From NCBI RefSeq assembly GCF_014905415.1, contig NZ_BNEO01000003.1:124001-188000 (forward strand): 64,000 nucleotides of DNA, given 5' to 3'. The translations under genes were made by a program, and so were the position numbers. Below, in pieces: positions 17,631 through 25,024 of the stretch. Source of the stretch: Virgibacillus salexigens (GTDB lineage Bacteria; Bacillota; Bacilli; Bacillales; Amphibacillaceae). Numbering within the stretch: position 1 is the first letter of the stretch; each line of letters starts with the position of its first letter. The notes beneath the pieces are model-generated. The model was given only the letters and a program-made list of their open reading frames with translations, was not told the DNA's origin and ran no database searches.

Positions 17631-18818
17631 ATGGTGTTTTTTTCTGTTTCAGAATTTTATGATAGGTTGGTAAAAACAAAACACCGTATGGCAAAAGAGG
17701 GTATCGACGTTTTGCTTATTACTGATCCTGCGAATATGAATTATTTAAGTGGATATGATGCTTGGTCCTTTTATGTACATCAGGTGCTCATTGTCTTCTT
17801 AGATGAGGATCAACCATATTGGATAGGTAGGGGACAGGATGCAAGTGCTGCTATGCATACATCATGGTTGGATAAGGATCATATCTACCCATATACAGAT
17901 GATTATATACAATCATCCGATAAGCACCCTATGGAGTTTGTTAGTGACTTTATAAAAGCAAAAAAATATGATAATCAAACCATAGCCGCTGAATTCGATG
18001 CTTATTATTTCACTGCACAAAATTTTATTAAATTGAAAGATAATTTGCCCAACGCCATCTTTAAAGACGGCACGAATTTAGTAAACTGGATAAGGATTAT
18101 AAAATCTGAACAAGAGATTGCGTTTATTAAGAATGCTGCCAAAATTGCGGAGGGCGCGATGACAGCAGCATTTGAATCGATTGAACCCGGTGTAAAACAA
18201 TCAGATGCTGCTGCTGCAATTGCCCATGCACAGATTCGGGGAACAGATAATTTTGGTGGAGATTATCCAGCGATTGTTCCCTTGTTACCGACAGGGGATA
18301 AAACATCTGCATGTCATTTAACTTGGACAGATGATCCGTTTGTCCAAGGAGATCCTGTAATTATTGAACTATCTGGCTGTTATAAACGATACCATTCGCC
18401 ACTTGCGAGAACCATTTTTCTAGGTATACCTGATGAGAATATCCAATATATTGCTGATGTCGTTGTAGAAGGAATTAATTATACGCTAGATGCAATTAAG
18501 CCAGGGATTACTTGTGAAGAAGTTGAAGCGGTGTGGAGAAAAACAGTTGAAAGAAGTGGCATTAAAAAAGATTCCAGGTTAGGGTATTCCATGGGATTAA
18601 ATTATCCGCCTGATTGGGGAGAACATACAGCTAGCTTAAGAGCGGGTGATAAAACAGTGTTACAAGAGAATATGACTTTTCATATGATACCTGGGATCTG
18701 GCTTGATCATATGGGAGTGGAAATAAGTGAATCTTTCCGTGTAACTGAAAAGGGTTGTGAGGTATTGGCTGAATTTCCACGAGAATTACTAGTTAAGCCA
18801 AATATCCGGTTAGCATGA
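17631..18818 (+). CDS. doeA: M24 family hydrolase, ectoine hydrolase (DoeA/EutD)-like
   Basis: Creatinase/aminopeptidase-fold protein, 395 aa, starting at ATG 17631 with GGAGGGG six bases upstream. It carries blocks I associate with ectoine hydrolases: TDPANMNYLSGYDAWSFYV, RGTDNFGGDYPAIVPLLPTG, HLTWTDDPF, GDPVIIELSGC and YSMGLNYPPDWGEHTASLR. The metal-binding Asp pair of true M24 peptidases is not kept in IIELSGC/YHSPLART, which fits a non-peptidase. Glu246 (IIELSG) is the natural candidate for the catalytic Glu described in EutD. DoeA opens the ectoine ring to N-acetyl-diaminobutyrate; the deacetylase DoeB that normally follows is not in the window, so the substrate may differ. Confidence 0.75.
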   Translation: MVFFSVSEFYDRLVKTKHRMAKEGIDVLLITDPANMNYLSGYDAWSFYVHQVLIVFLDEDQPYWIGRGQDASAAMHTSWLDKDHIYPYTDDYIQSSDKHPMEFVSDFIKAKKYDNQTIAAEFDAYYFTAQNFIKLKDNLPNAIFKDGTNLVNWIRIIKSEQEIAFIKNAAKIAEGAMTAAFESIEPGVKQSDAAAAIAHAQIRGTDNFGGDYPAIVPLLPTGDKTSACHLTWTDDPFVQGDPVIIELSGCYKRYHSPLARTIFLGIPDENIQYIADVVVEGINYTLDAIKPGITCEEVEAVWRKTVERSGIKKDSRLGYSMGLNYPPDWGEHTASLRAGDKTVLQENMTFHMIPGIWLDHMGVEISESFRVTEKGCEVLAEFPRELLVKPNIRLA

Positions 18819-18886
18819 ATAACAATTAAGGAAAAGCTTAATAGAGGTCATAACAATAGGCACAAATTGGGTAAAGTTGCTCAAAA

Positions 18887-18924
18887 AGGATAAAGGCAGA
18901 ACTTGATTCATCTGCCTTTATCCT
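18887..18924. terminator. Terminator between convergent M24 and dehydrogenase genes
   Basis: A 14-bp perfect stem (AGGATAAAGGCAGA, 18887-18900, with 18911-18924) and 10-nt loop. On the reverse strand it is followed by TTTTT, so it mainly serves the dehydrogenase gene; it can also stop forward transcripts. Confidence 0.85.
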
Positions 18925-18934
18925 CCGAATTTAG

Positions 18935-19909
18935 TTACTTGTTATCCCAAACAGCAGAATTAATTAAGTTAGGTGGTTTTTTTCCCTCTAAACCTGTTTG
19001 TAAGTTTTTGGCAGCTAGTGTTGACATAGCAAGTTCTGTTTCAAGTGTAGAAGATCCGATATGTGGGAGTGTAACCACATTTTTCATCTGTAGTAATGGA
19101 TTATCCAACTGAATGGGCTCATTTTCAAATACATCCAGTCCAGCACCCGCTATTTCTTTATGATTTAAAGCTTGAATGAGATCTTCTTCTACGACAGTTC
19201 TTCCACGTGACCCATTAATAAAGATTGCTGAATTTTTCATTAAGCTAAACTCTCGTTTGCCAATTAATCGTTCTGTTTCCTTCGTTAATGGGGTTATTAA
19301 ACAAACAAAATCAGATTCCCTTAATAATTCGTCGAGGCTAGCATATCTTGCTTGAAATCTTTCCTCAGCTTCTGGTTTTTTTGTTCGACTATGATAAATA
19401 ACCTTCATATCGAAGCCATGATGTGCTCTTTGGGCAATGGCAAGGCCGATTCTTCCCATGCCTATAATACCAACCGTTTTATGATGTACATCGGTTCCAT
19501 AATGGGTGCTGTCTAATGATTCTATCCAATTGCCAGATTTTACATAGTGATCAAGCTCAGGAAGTCTTCTTGCGGTGGATAGAATCAACCCAAACACCAT
19601 ATCAGCAACGGTATCCGTTAAAATACCAGGTGTATTTGTTGCCATTATATTTCTTTTGGTTAAGGTTTCTATGTCTAAATTGTTGTAACCAACCGAGACA
19701 TTGCTGACAATTTTTAAATTTGGTGCTTGGTTAATTAATGGTTGGTCAACATTTAGGTCAAGTCCAATAATCCCATCAGTTTTGTTTAGAAAGCTTAGAA
19801 ATTCAGGATCTTTTGTTGTGTCCACGTTTTTAAAGAAACGGACGGTATGATTTTGTTTTAACTGGTCAAGTACCGGTTTTTCAACACGCTGAAAGGCCAG
19901 AATGTTCAT
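18935..19909 (-). CDS. D-isomer-specific 2-hydroxyacid dehydrogenase
   Basis: NAD(P)-dependent reductase of 2-oxo acids such as glyoxylate or hydroxypyruvate, 324 aa. The Rossmann motif is GIIGMGRIG (147-155) and the catalytic triad is Arg235 (GSRGRTVV), Glu264 (FENEP) and His283 (LPHIGSST). The start at 19909 is ATG; a TTG directly before it is in frame. A promoter lies upstream, back to back with the gntR promoter. In this cluster it may reduce a 2-oxo acid released by the dehydratase or aminotransferases; the specific substrate is not known. Confidence 0.88.
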   Translation of the reverse strand: MNILAFQRVEKPVLDQLKQNHTVRFFKNVDTTKDPEFLSFLNKTDGIIGLDLNVDQPLINQAPNLKIVSNVSVGYNNLDIETLTKRNIMATNTPGILTDTVADMVFGLILSTARRLPELDHYVKSGNWIESLDSTHYGTDVHHKTVGIIGMGRIGLAIAQRAHHGFDMKVIYHSRTKKPEAEERFQARYASLDELLRESDFVCLITPLTKETERLIGKREFSLMKNSAIFINGSRGRTVVEEDLIQALNHKEIAGAGLDVFENEPIQLDNPLLQMKNVVTLPHIGSSTLETELAMSTLAAKNLQTGLEGKKPPNLINSAVWDNK

Positions 19910-19957
19910 CAAAGGTTTCCCCCAATCTATATTCCTTATCCATAAAAATGTATTTTC

Positions 19958-19986
19958 AACATAGACTGATAATAGGAAGAAGTCAA
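19958..19986 (-). promoter_or_regulatory. Promoter of the 2-hydroxyacid dehydrogenase gene
   Basis: Reverse-strand TTGACT (19981-19986), 17-bp spacer, TATGTT (19958-19963). Confidence 0.6.
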
Positions 19987-20021
19987 GCTGCGAATAGAAA
20001 TATTTGATAATTCATATTTCA

Positions 20022-20050
20022 TTGACAATAAAAATATTACCTTCTAGAAT
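20022..20050 (+). promoter_or_regulatory. Sigma-A promoter of gntR
   Basis: Perfect TTGACA (20022-20027), 17-bp spacer, TAGAAT (20045-20050), 65 bases before the regulator's start codon. Confidence 0.85.
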
Positions 20051-20064
20051 GAACCTATAGTTAG

Positions 20065-20083
20065 AAGTCGACAGTCGACAAAA
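20065..20083. promoter_or_regulatory. Operator candidate at the gntR promoter
   Basis: Two overlapping GTCGAC palindromes (20067-20072 and 20074-20079) make the arrangement AAGTCGACAGTCGACAAAA, about 15 bases downstream of the -10. GTCGACAAAA is shared with the palindrome in the aminotransferase promoter. Position over the early transcribed region is typical of repression, here probably autoregulation. Confidence 0.6.
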
Positions 20084-20115
20084 TCTTAGTAGCGCTTTAC
20101 AAAGGGGTTATATTC

Positions 20116-20769
20116 ATGGATGAAAATGGCGTATTGTTAAAGAAATCTTTAGGAGAATTAATCGCAGAACAATTAAAAAAGGATATCCTGATTCGAAAGA
20201 TTGAATTTGGCGAACGTTTGATTGAAGCCGACATTGCTGAGCGTTTTGATGTGAGCCGCAGCACAATACGAGAGGCTTTGAAAATTTTAGAGCAAGAAGA
20301 ATTAGTAATGAATAAGAATAGAAAAGGGACGTTCGTTTCCAAATTTACGAATGTGGATTTAGATGAAATGACGGAATTACGTTTGATGATTGAAACAAAA
20401 GCTTTTATAAAAGCTTTAGATCACCTGGATAAAAAGCATTTCATTGAATTGTCTGCTATTATCGACGAAATGGAAATACAAGCAAACAATGGAAATTGGG
20501 ACCAATTGTTTGGTCTAGACTTACAATTTCACCAATATGTAATTAATAGATGTGGGAATTCTCGAATTATTAAAATATATGAATCCATTGCCGTTCAAAT
20601 TAGAGTATATATGGCACATTTAGATCAATATTATTCTAGTCCTCAATCCTATTATAAGGAGCATAAAGCTTTATATGAAGCTTTACTTCAAAGGGATGCT
20701 GCAATCGTACAAAAACAAGTGGAGAAGCATATCAAATATGTAGAAGATAAGCTATTAAGGAATAGCTAA
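20116..20769 (+). CDS. GntR-family regulator, FCD subgroup
   Basis: A 217-aa regulator. The N-terminal winged helix-turn-helix (about 11-77) includes the recognition helix RFDVSRSTIREALKILEQEEL and the wing KGTFVS. The C-terminal all-helical FCD ligand domain (about 85-210) keeps the metal-binding Asp and His positions (DLQFHQYVI; HKALYEALL; VEKHIKYV). FadR/FCD proteins usually repress catabolic genes and release DNA on binding an organic acid. It is the first gene of a forward unit gntR-eutB-dat-alr and is the probable local regulator of the island. Confidence 0.88.
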   Translation: MDENGVLLKKSLGELIAEQLKKDILIRKIEFGERLIEADIAERFDVSRSTIREALKILEQEELVMNKNRKGTFVSKFTNVDLDEMTELRLMIETKAFIKALDHLDKKHFIELSAIIDEMEIQANNGNWDQLFGLDLQFHQYVINRCGNSRIIKIYESIAVQIRVYMAHLDQYYSSPQSYYKEHKALYEALLQRDAAIVQKQVEKHIKYVEDKLLRNS

Positions 20770-20797
20770 ACCGGGATAAAGAGAGGAGTGGTGTTTG

Positions 20798-21769
20798 ATG
20801 GAATCCGTTCTTTTTAGGGAAATTTGGCAGGCGCGAAAACGGATTTCTGCAATTACCCAGCCAACACCTCTGATTTATTCAGAAAATCTATCTGCTTTAA
20901 CAAACAAATCTGTTCATTTGAAAATGGAAAATTGGAATACAACCCATTCATTTAAAATTAGAGGTGCGGCAAATAAGATATTAAGTCTGTCGCCTGAACA
21001 ACGCTCTAGAGGCATTACAACTTTTTCCACGGGTAATTTTGGAATTAGTGTTGGATATGTTGCAAAGCAACTGGGCATCAAAGCTGTTATTTGCATATCA
21101 AATCGAGTCCCACAAGCTAAGGTTAATGTATTGGAAGCTACGGGTGCAGAAATAAAGGTCATTGGTTCATCTCAAGATGATGCTGAGCGATATAGTCGTG
21201 AATTAGAACAGAAACACGGTCTTTCTGTTATACATCCATTTGATGATCCGAAAGTGATTGCTGGATATGGGACCATGGGGTTAGAGATCTTATATGATTT
21301 ACCTGAGGTTGATACTGTTCTAGCAGGTTTATCAGGGGGCGGATTGCATTCAGGTCTTGGGGTAACATTGAAAACAATGCATCCAGATCTAAGATTAATA
21401 GGTTTATCTACTGCACGAGGAGCTACGATGTATGAGAGTTTACAAGCTGGTTATCCAATTGAGCTTCAAGAAAAGGATACATTAGCGGATAGCCTGCTTG
21501 GAGGAATTGGTAAAAATAATCAGTATACATTTTCTCTTGTTCAAGCTTATGTTGATGAAATCAAAGTATTAGATGAGCAATTATTTGCAGATGGGATGAC
21601 ATATATGCTTGATAAGCATCGCGTTATTATTGAGGGGGCAGCCGCTTCAGGCATTGGTGCCATCCTTCATCAGCAAGTACATCTAGGTAATCATGTGGTT
21701 ATTGTAATTAGTGGAAGTAGTGTAGATACATCGACTATTTTAAAGCTTATGAAGGATAAATTTGGTTAG
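20798..21769 (+). CDS. eutB: PLP-dependent threonine dehydratase-like enzyme, EutB-like
   Basis: Fold-type II PLP enzyme, 323 aa. Lys53 (THSFKIRGAANK) should bind PLP and SGGGL (179-183) the phosphate. The segments VICISNRVPQAKV, FDDPKVIAGYGTMGLEIL and LADSLLGGIGKNNQYTF resemble hydroxyectoine-utilisation dehydratase EutB more than biosynthetic threonine deaminase, and there is no C-terminal ACT domain. Two odd points: the usual TGSFK is THSFK, and the usual TGNHG is TGNFG. ATG 20798 is chosen; a TTG directly before it is in frame and equally spaced from AGGAG. Dehydration of a hydroxy amino acid or racemisation are both possible activities. Confidence 0.7.
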   Translation: MESVLFREIWQARKRISAITQPTPLIYSENLSALTNKSVHLKMENWNTTHSFKIRGAANKILSLSPEQRSRGITTFSTGNFGISVGYVAKQLGIKAVICISNRVPQAKVNVLEATGAEIKVIGSSQDDAERYSRELEQKHGLSVIHPFDDPKVIAGYGTMGLEILYDLPEVDTVLAGLSGGGLHSGLGVTLKTMHPDLRLIGLSTARGATMYESLQAGYPIELQEKDTLADSLLGGIGKNNQYTFSLVQAYVDEIKVLDEQLFADGMTYMLDKHRVIIEGAAASGIGAILHQQVHLGNHVVIVISGSSVDTSTILKLMKDKFG

Positions 21770-21780
21770 GGGGAACGTTC

Positions 21781-22629
21781 ATGGGTAAAGTCTTATATAA
21801 TCAACAGTTTGTCGAAAGAAGTAAACTAATTGATATTGAAGACAGAGGATACCAATTTGGTGATGGAATTTATGAAGTTATTGGAGTTTATGATGAGGCT
21901 TTCTTTTTATTGGATGAACACTTACAGCGATTAAAACGAAGTGCAAAGGAAATTCAGTTATCTTTACCATATGAATTAACGGAGTTAAAAGAAAAATTAG
22001 TGGAACTTGTGTCTCTAAATGAATTAACAGACGGGGTGGTTTATTTACAAATTACGAGGGGTGAAGCTGAAAGATGGCATCATTTTCCTCACGAGTCAGT
22101 AACACCTATACTTATTGCCTATACCAAAATAGAAGAAACCTTAGATGAAGCTAGCAAGAATGGAGCGTCAGCCGTATTGACAGAAGATATCCGTTGGCTC
22201 CGGTGCGATATTAAAACGCTGAACTTATTACCAAATGTAATAGCGAAGCAAAAAGCAGTAGAAAACAATGCAGTAGAAGCTATTCTTCATCGAGGTGATG
22301 TGATTACCGAGGCAAGCGCATCTAATGTCTTTATGGTTAAAGACGGAAAGGTTTTCACCCATCCTGCAAATAATTATATATTAAATGGGATAACACGCCA
22401 GAAAGTATTGGAATTATGTGATAAGCTACAAATAACTGTGCAAGAAGAAGCTTTTACAATACATGATTTATTAGCAGCAGATGAATTGTTTATTACGGCT
22501 ACTAAATTAGATATTGTTCCCATTATTCAGGTAGATAACCAGCCCATTGGTTCCGAAATTCCCGGAGAAACTACGAAGAAAATTATTCAAGCCTTTCATT
22601 CATCTCTTCAAGCATTGCGTATCTCGTAA
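21781..22629 (+). CDS. dat: D-amino acid (D-alanine) aminotransferase
   Basis: Fold-type IV aminotransferase, 282 aa, exchanging amino groups between D-amino acids and 2-oxo acids (D-Ala + 2-oxoglutarate to pyruvate + D-Glu). The key residues fall at the same numbers as in the characterised Bacillus enzyme: Tyr31 (DGIYEV), Arg98 and His100 (RGEAERWHHFP), Lys145 (DIKTLNLL) and Glu177 (VITEASASN). It lies 11 bases after the EutB-like gene and 28 before the racemase gene, with AGGGGGAA before the ATG. It could feed D-glutamate to peptidoglycan, but the cluster points to catabolism. Confidence 0.9.
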   Translation: MGKVLYNQQFVERSKLIDIEDRGYQFGDGIYEVIGVYDEAFFLLDEHLQRLKRSAKEIQLSLPYELTELKEKLVELVSLNELTDGVVYLQITRGEAERWHHFPHESVTPILIAYTKIEETLDEASKNGASAVLTEDIRWLRCDIKTLNLLPNVIAKQKAVENNAVEAILHRGDVITEASASNVFMVKDGKVFTHPANNYILNGITRQKVLELCDKLQITVQEEAFTIHDLLAADELFITATKLDIVPIIQVDNQPIGSEIPGETTKKIIQAFHSSLQALRIS

Positions 22630-22657
22630 ATGAAGTGAAACATGAGGAGGTTTATTC

Positions 22658-23806
22658 ATGTTCCAGTATGCGAATATGTTAGTAGAGAGTAATACCATAG
22701 CTGAAATCAATCTATCCGCATTTCATCATAATGTCCGTGAAGTAAAAACAAGATTGGCAAATGCGATGATGATGGCAGTTGTTAAAACAAATGCATATGG
22801 ACATGGAATTGTTCCAATTGCTCAACAAGCGGTGAAAGCAGGGGTGGATAGGTTGGGAGTTACGAGCTTAGAGGAAGGTGTTATACTCAGGCAATGTGGC
22901 ATCCCTGTTCCTATTCATATTCTCCCGCCAATTACCCCTTCTCAAGCAGAAGATGTTGTTTATTACCATTTAACGGCAACAATTAGTTCCAAAGCAGCTG
23001 CCCATGCAATTAGTGAAGTTGCTGTTCAACACGGAAAGGTTATGGCCGTTCATTTAAAGTTAAATACTGGATTACAACGATTTGGTGTTGAACCAAGTGA
23101 CGTGCTTTCATTTTGCAGGTCATGTTACCAGTTAGAAGGGCTATACTGGGAAGGGATATATACCCATTTTTCTAATGCGGATGAGGGGGACTGGAAAACT
23201 ACAAACGATCAATATGATTTATTTAAAGATGTAGTACAAATACTAAAGGCCAATGATTTTGAATTTCCGATCAAACATGTTGGCGCATCCACTATTGCAC
23301 TTGAAAGAAAGGATTTGCATTTGGATATGGTACGTCCAGGTATCGCACTCTATGGGTATCATCCAGATGAAAGACAAGTGAATGATATTCATTTGAAAAG
23401 GGTCATGACCTTAAAAACAAAAGTCATTCATATTCGAAGTCTACCACCACAATCTAAGGTTGGCTACGGGGGAGAATATGTAACAAAAAAAGAGGAACGT
23501 ATCGGCATACTGCCTATTGGACACGGAGACGGCTTTAAACGGTTACTATCGAATAATGGCTTTGTGTTGGTAGAAGGAAAGAAGTCAGAAATAATCGGTA
23601 CCATTTCTTTAGATCAAACATTTGTTAATTTAACAGATATCCCCCATGTAGAGGAAGGAGCTGAAGCGGTTATTATCGGCGATCAAGAAAACCAAACAAT
23701 TACTGCAAGAGATATCGCAACTTGGATTAACAGTAATATAGATGAAGTATTAGCTAGCTTAATGAGTAGAATTAAGCGTGTCTATGTGTATAGAGAAAAA
23801 GGATAG
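22658..23806 (+). CDS. alr: Alanine racemase
   Basis: Fold-type III PLP enzyme interconverting L- and D-alanine, 382 aa. Lys43 lies in AVVKTNAYGHG and Tyr270 in KVGYGGEYVT, the two catalytic bases; MVRPGIALYG is also typical. The usual SMDQT motif reads SLDQT. GAGGAGG precedes the ATG by seven bases. Its place next to dat suggests it supplies D-alanine from the L-alanine made by a pyruvate-dependent aminotransferase; it may be a catabolic second copy rather than the cell-wall racemase. Confidence 0.9.
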   Translation: MFQYANMLVESNTIAEINLSAFHHNVREVKTRLANAMMMAVVKTNAYGHGIVPIAQQAVKAGVDRLGVTSLEEGVILRQCGIPVPIHILPPITPSQAEDVVYYHLTATISSKAAAHAISEVAVQHGKVMAVHLKLNTGLQRFGVEPSDVLSFCRSCYQLEGLYWEGIYTHFSNADEGDWKTTNDQYDLFKDVVQILKANDFEFPIKHVGASTIALERKDLHLDMVRPGIALYGYHPDERQVNDIHLKRVMTLKTKVIHIRSLPPQSKVGYGGEYVTKKEERIGILPIGHGDGFKRLLSNNGFVLVEGKKSEIIGTISLDQTFVNLTDIPHVEEGAEAVIIGDQENQTITARDIATWINSNIDEVLASLMSRIKRVYVYREKG

Positions 23807-23835
23807 TTGTGTTAGTCCAATTATAAGTGTCTATA

Positions 23836-23863
23836 AATACCTGTGGGCCATAGGTGTTTTTTT
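23836..23863 (+). terminator. Terminator after alr
   Basis: A 7-bp stem with one G-U pair (AATACCT with AGGTGTT) and short G/C-rich loop, followed by TTTTTTT, 30 bases after the alr stop. It ends the gntR-eutB-dat-alr unit. Confidence 0.8.
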
Positions 23864-23960
23864 ATGTTTATTTACAGACTAGTAGTATAAAAATCTATCG
23901 ATTTGATCATGCTAGGTAACGATTAGACATGATGTCTGCCTTTCACTAGTAGGTCTTTTT

Positions 23961-23989
23961 TAGTATAGTATATAGTATATAGCTATAAT
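23961..23989 (+). promoter_or_regulatory. AT-repeat and -10 box before the MoxR gene
   Basis: An iterated TAGTATAG/TATAGTATAT stretch (23961-23982) runs into a perfect TATAAT (23984-23989), 73 bases before the MoxR start. No good -35 is visible, so the promoter call is weak. Confidence 0.4.
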
Positions 23990-24061
23990 AGGTAGATATG
24001 AACTGAAAAATAATTGAAAATTTACATAGTTTTAAATTTGTTTGTTGAGAGGGGTTCGTAT

Positions 24062-25024
24062 ATGGAAGGTACAAAGGTTTACAATCCAAAAATAAGTAAT
24101 GTCATCCATAATATTAATAAAGTAATGATTGGGAAAGAACATGCAGCGGTTTTAAGTCTTGTTGCTCTATTAGCAAAAGGACATGTGCTTTTAGAGGATG
24201 TGCCGGGTGTTGGAAAAACGATGTTAGTAAAAACGTTAGCCAAATCACTAGATTGTGATTTCCGCCGCATCCAATTCACACCAGATTTACTACCTTCTGA
24301 TGTAACAGGTGTTTCCATATATAACCCAAAAACGCTGGAATTTGAGTTTCGGGGAGGGCCTATATTAGGAAATATTATTCTAGCGGATGAAATAAATCGA
24401 ACCTCTCCAAAAACACAATCTTCCTTATTAGAGTCAATGGAAGAAAAAAACGTGACAGTAGATGGGAGGACACTCTCTTTAGCAAATCCGTTCTTTGTGA
24501 TGGCCACACAAAATCCGATTGAATATGAAGGTACCTATCCATTGCCGGAAGCACAATTAGACCGATTTATTTTGAAATTAAAGATGGGCTACCCAACGTT
24601 TGCTGAAGAACTTGAAATGCTGGAACGTACTTCTGGAGATCATCCAATCGAAACCATTGATGCTGTTATAAGTAAAGATGAACTAATAGTAATTCAGGAA
24701 GAAGTGAAAGCTGTCTATATTGATACAAATGTGCAACAGTATATCATCAATTTAATTGCTAGTACAAGATCAAATCCAGCGGTCTATTTAGGAGTAAGCC
24801 CAAGAGGGTCAATCGCTTTAATGAAAGCTGCGAAGGCGTATGCGTATATTATGGAACGGGATTATGTATTACCTGACGATGTTAAGTATCTAGCGCCATT
24901 TGTATTATCTCACCGGCTTATTCTTCATTCTGAAGCAAAATATGAAGGTATGTCTACAGGTGATGTAATTGCCTCTATTATTAAACATACGCATGTACCG
25001 ATTCGAAAGGAATTCCAATCATGA
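24062..25024 (+). CDS. yeaC: MoxR-family AAA+ ATPase (YeaC-like)
   Basis: A 320-aa AAA+ chaperone-like ATPase. Walker A is DVPGVGKT (46-53), Walker B IILADEINRTSPK, sensor 1 ATQNPIEYEGTYPLPEAQLDRF. The start at 24062 follows GAGAGGGG; an in-frame ATG at 24014 lacks a ribosome site. It forms the B. subtilis yeaC-yeaD-yebA arrangement with the next two genes: MoxR ATPases with DUF58 and transglutaminase proteins are thought to help mature membrane or secreted proteins, but no defined substrate is known. Confidence 0.88.
   Translation: MEGTKVYNPKISNVIHNINKVMIGKEHAAVLSLVALLAKGHVLLEDVPGVGKTMLVKTLAKSLDCDFRRIQFTPDLLPSDVTGVSIYNPKTLEFEFRGGPILGNIILADEINRTSPKTQSSLLESMEEKNVTVDGRTLSLANPFFVMATQNPIEYEGTYPLPEAQLDRFILKLKMGYPTFAEELEMLERTSGDHPIETIDAVISKDELIVIQEEVKAVYIDTNVQQYIINLIASTRSNPAVYLGVSPRGSIALMKAAKAYAYIMERDYVLPDDVKYLAPFVLSHRLILHSEAKYEGMSTGDVIASIIKHTHVPIRKEFQS

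Noticed and set aside
20798-23806. Beta-hydroxyaspartate cycle (BhcABCD) as an explanation for the dehydratase/racemase pair
   Set aside because: The racemase-fold protein has alanine racemase motifs (AVVKTNAYGHG, VGYGGEY) rather than those of D-threonine aldolase-like BhcC, and no iminosuccinate reductase or class V aminotransferase is present.
24014-24061. 16-residue N-terminal extension of the MoxR gene
   Set aside because: No ribosome site before 24014, whereas GAGAGGGG stands seven bases before ATG 24062 and the protein family starts there.
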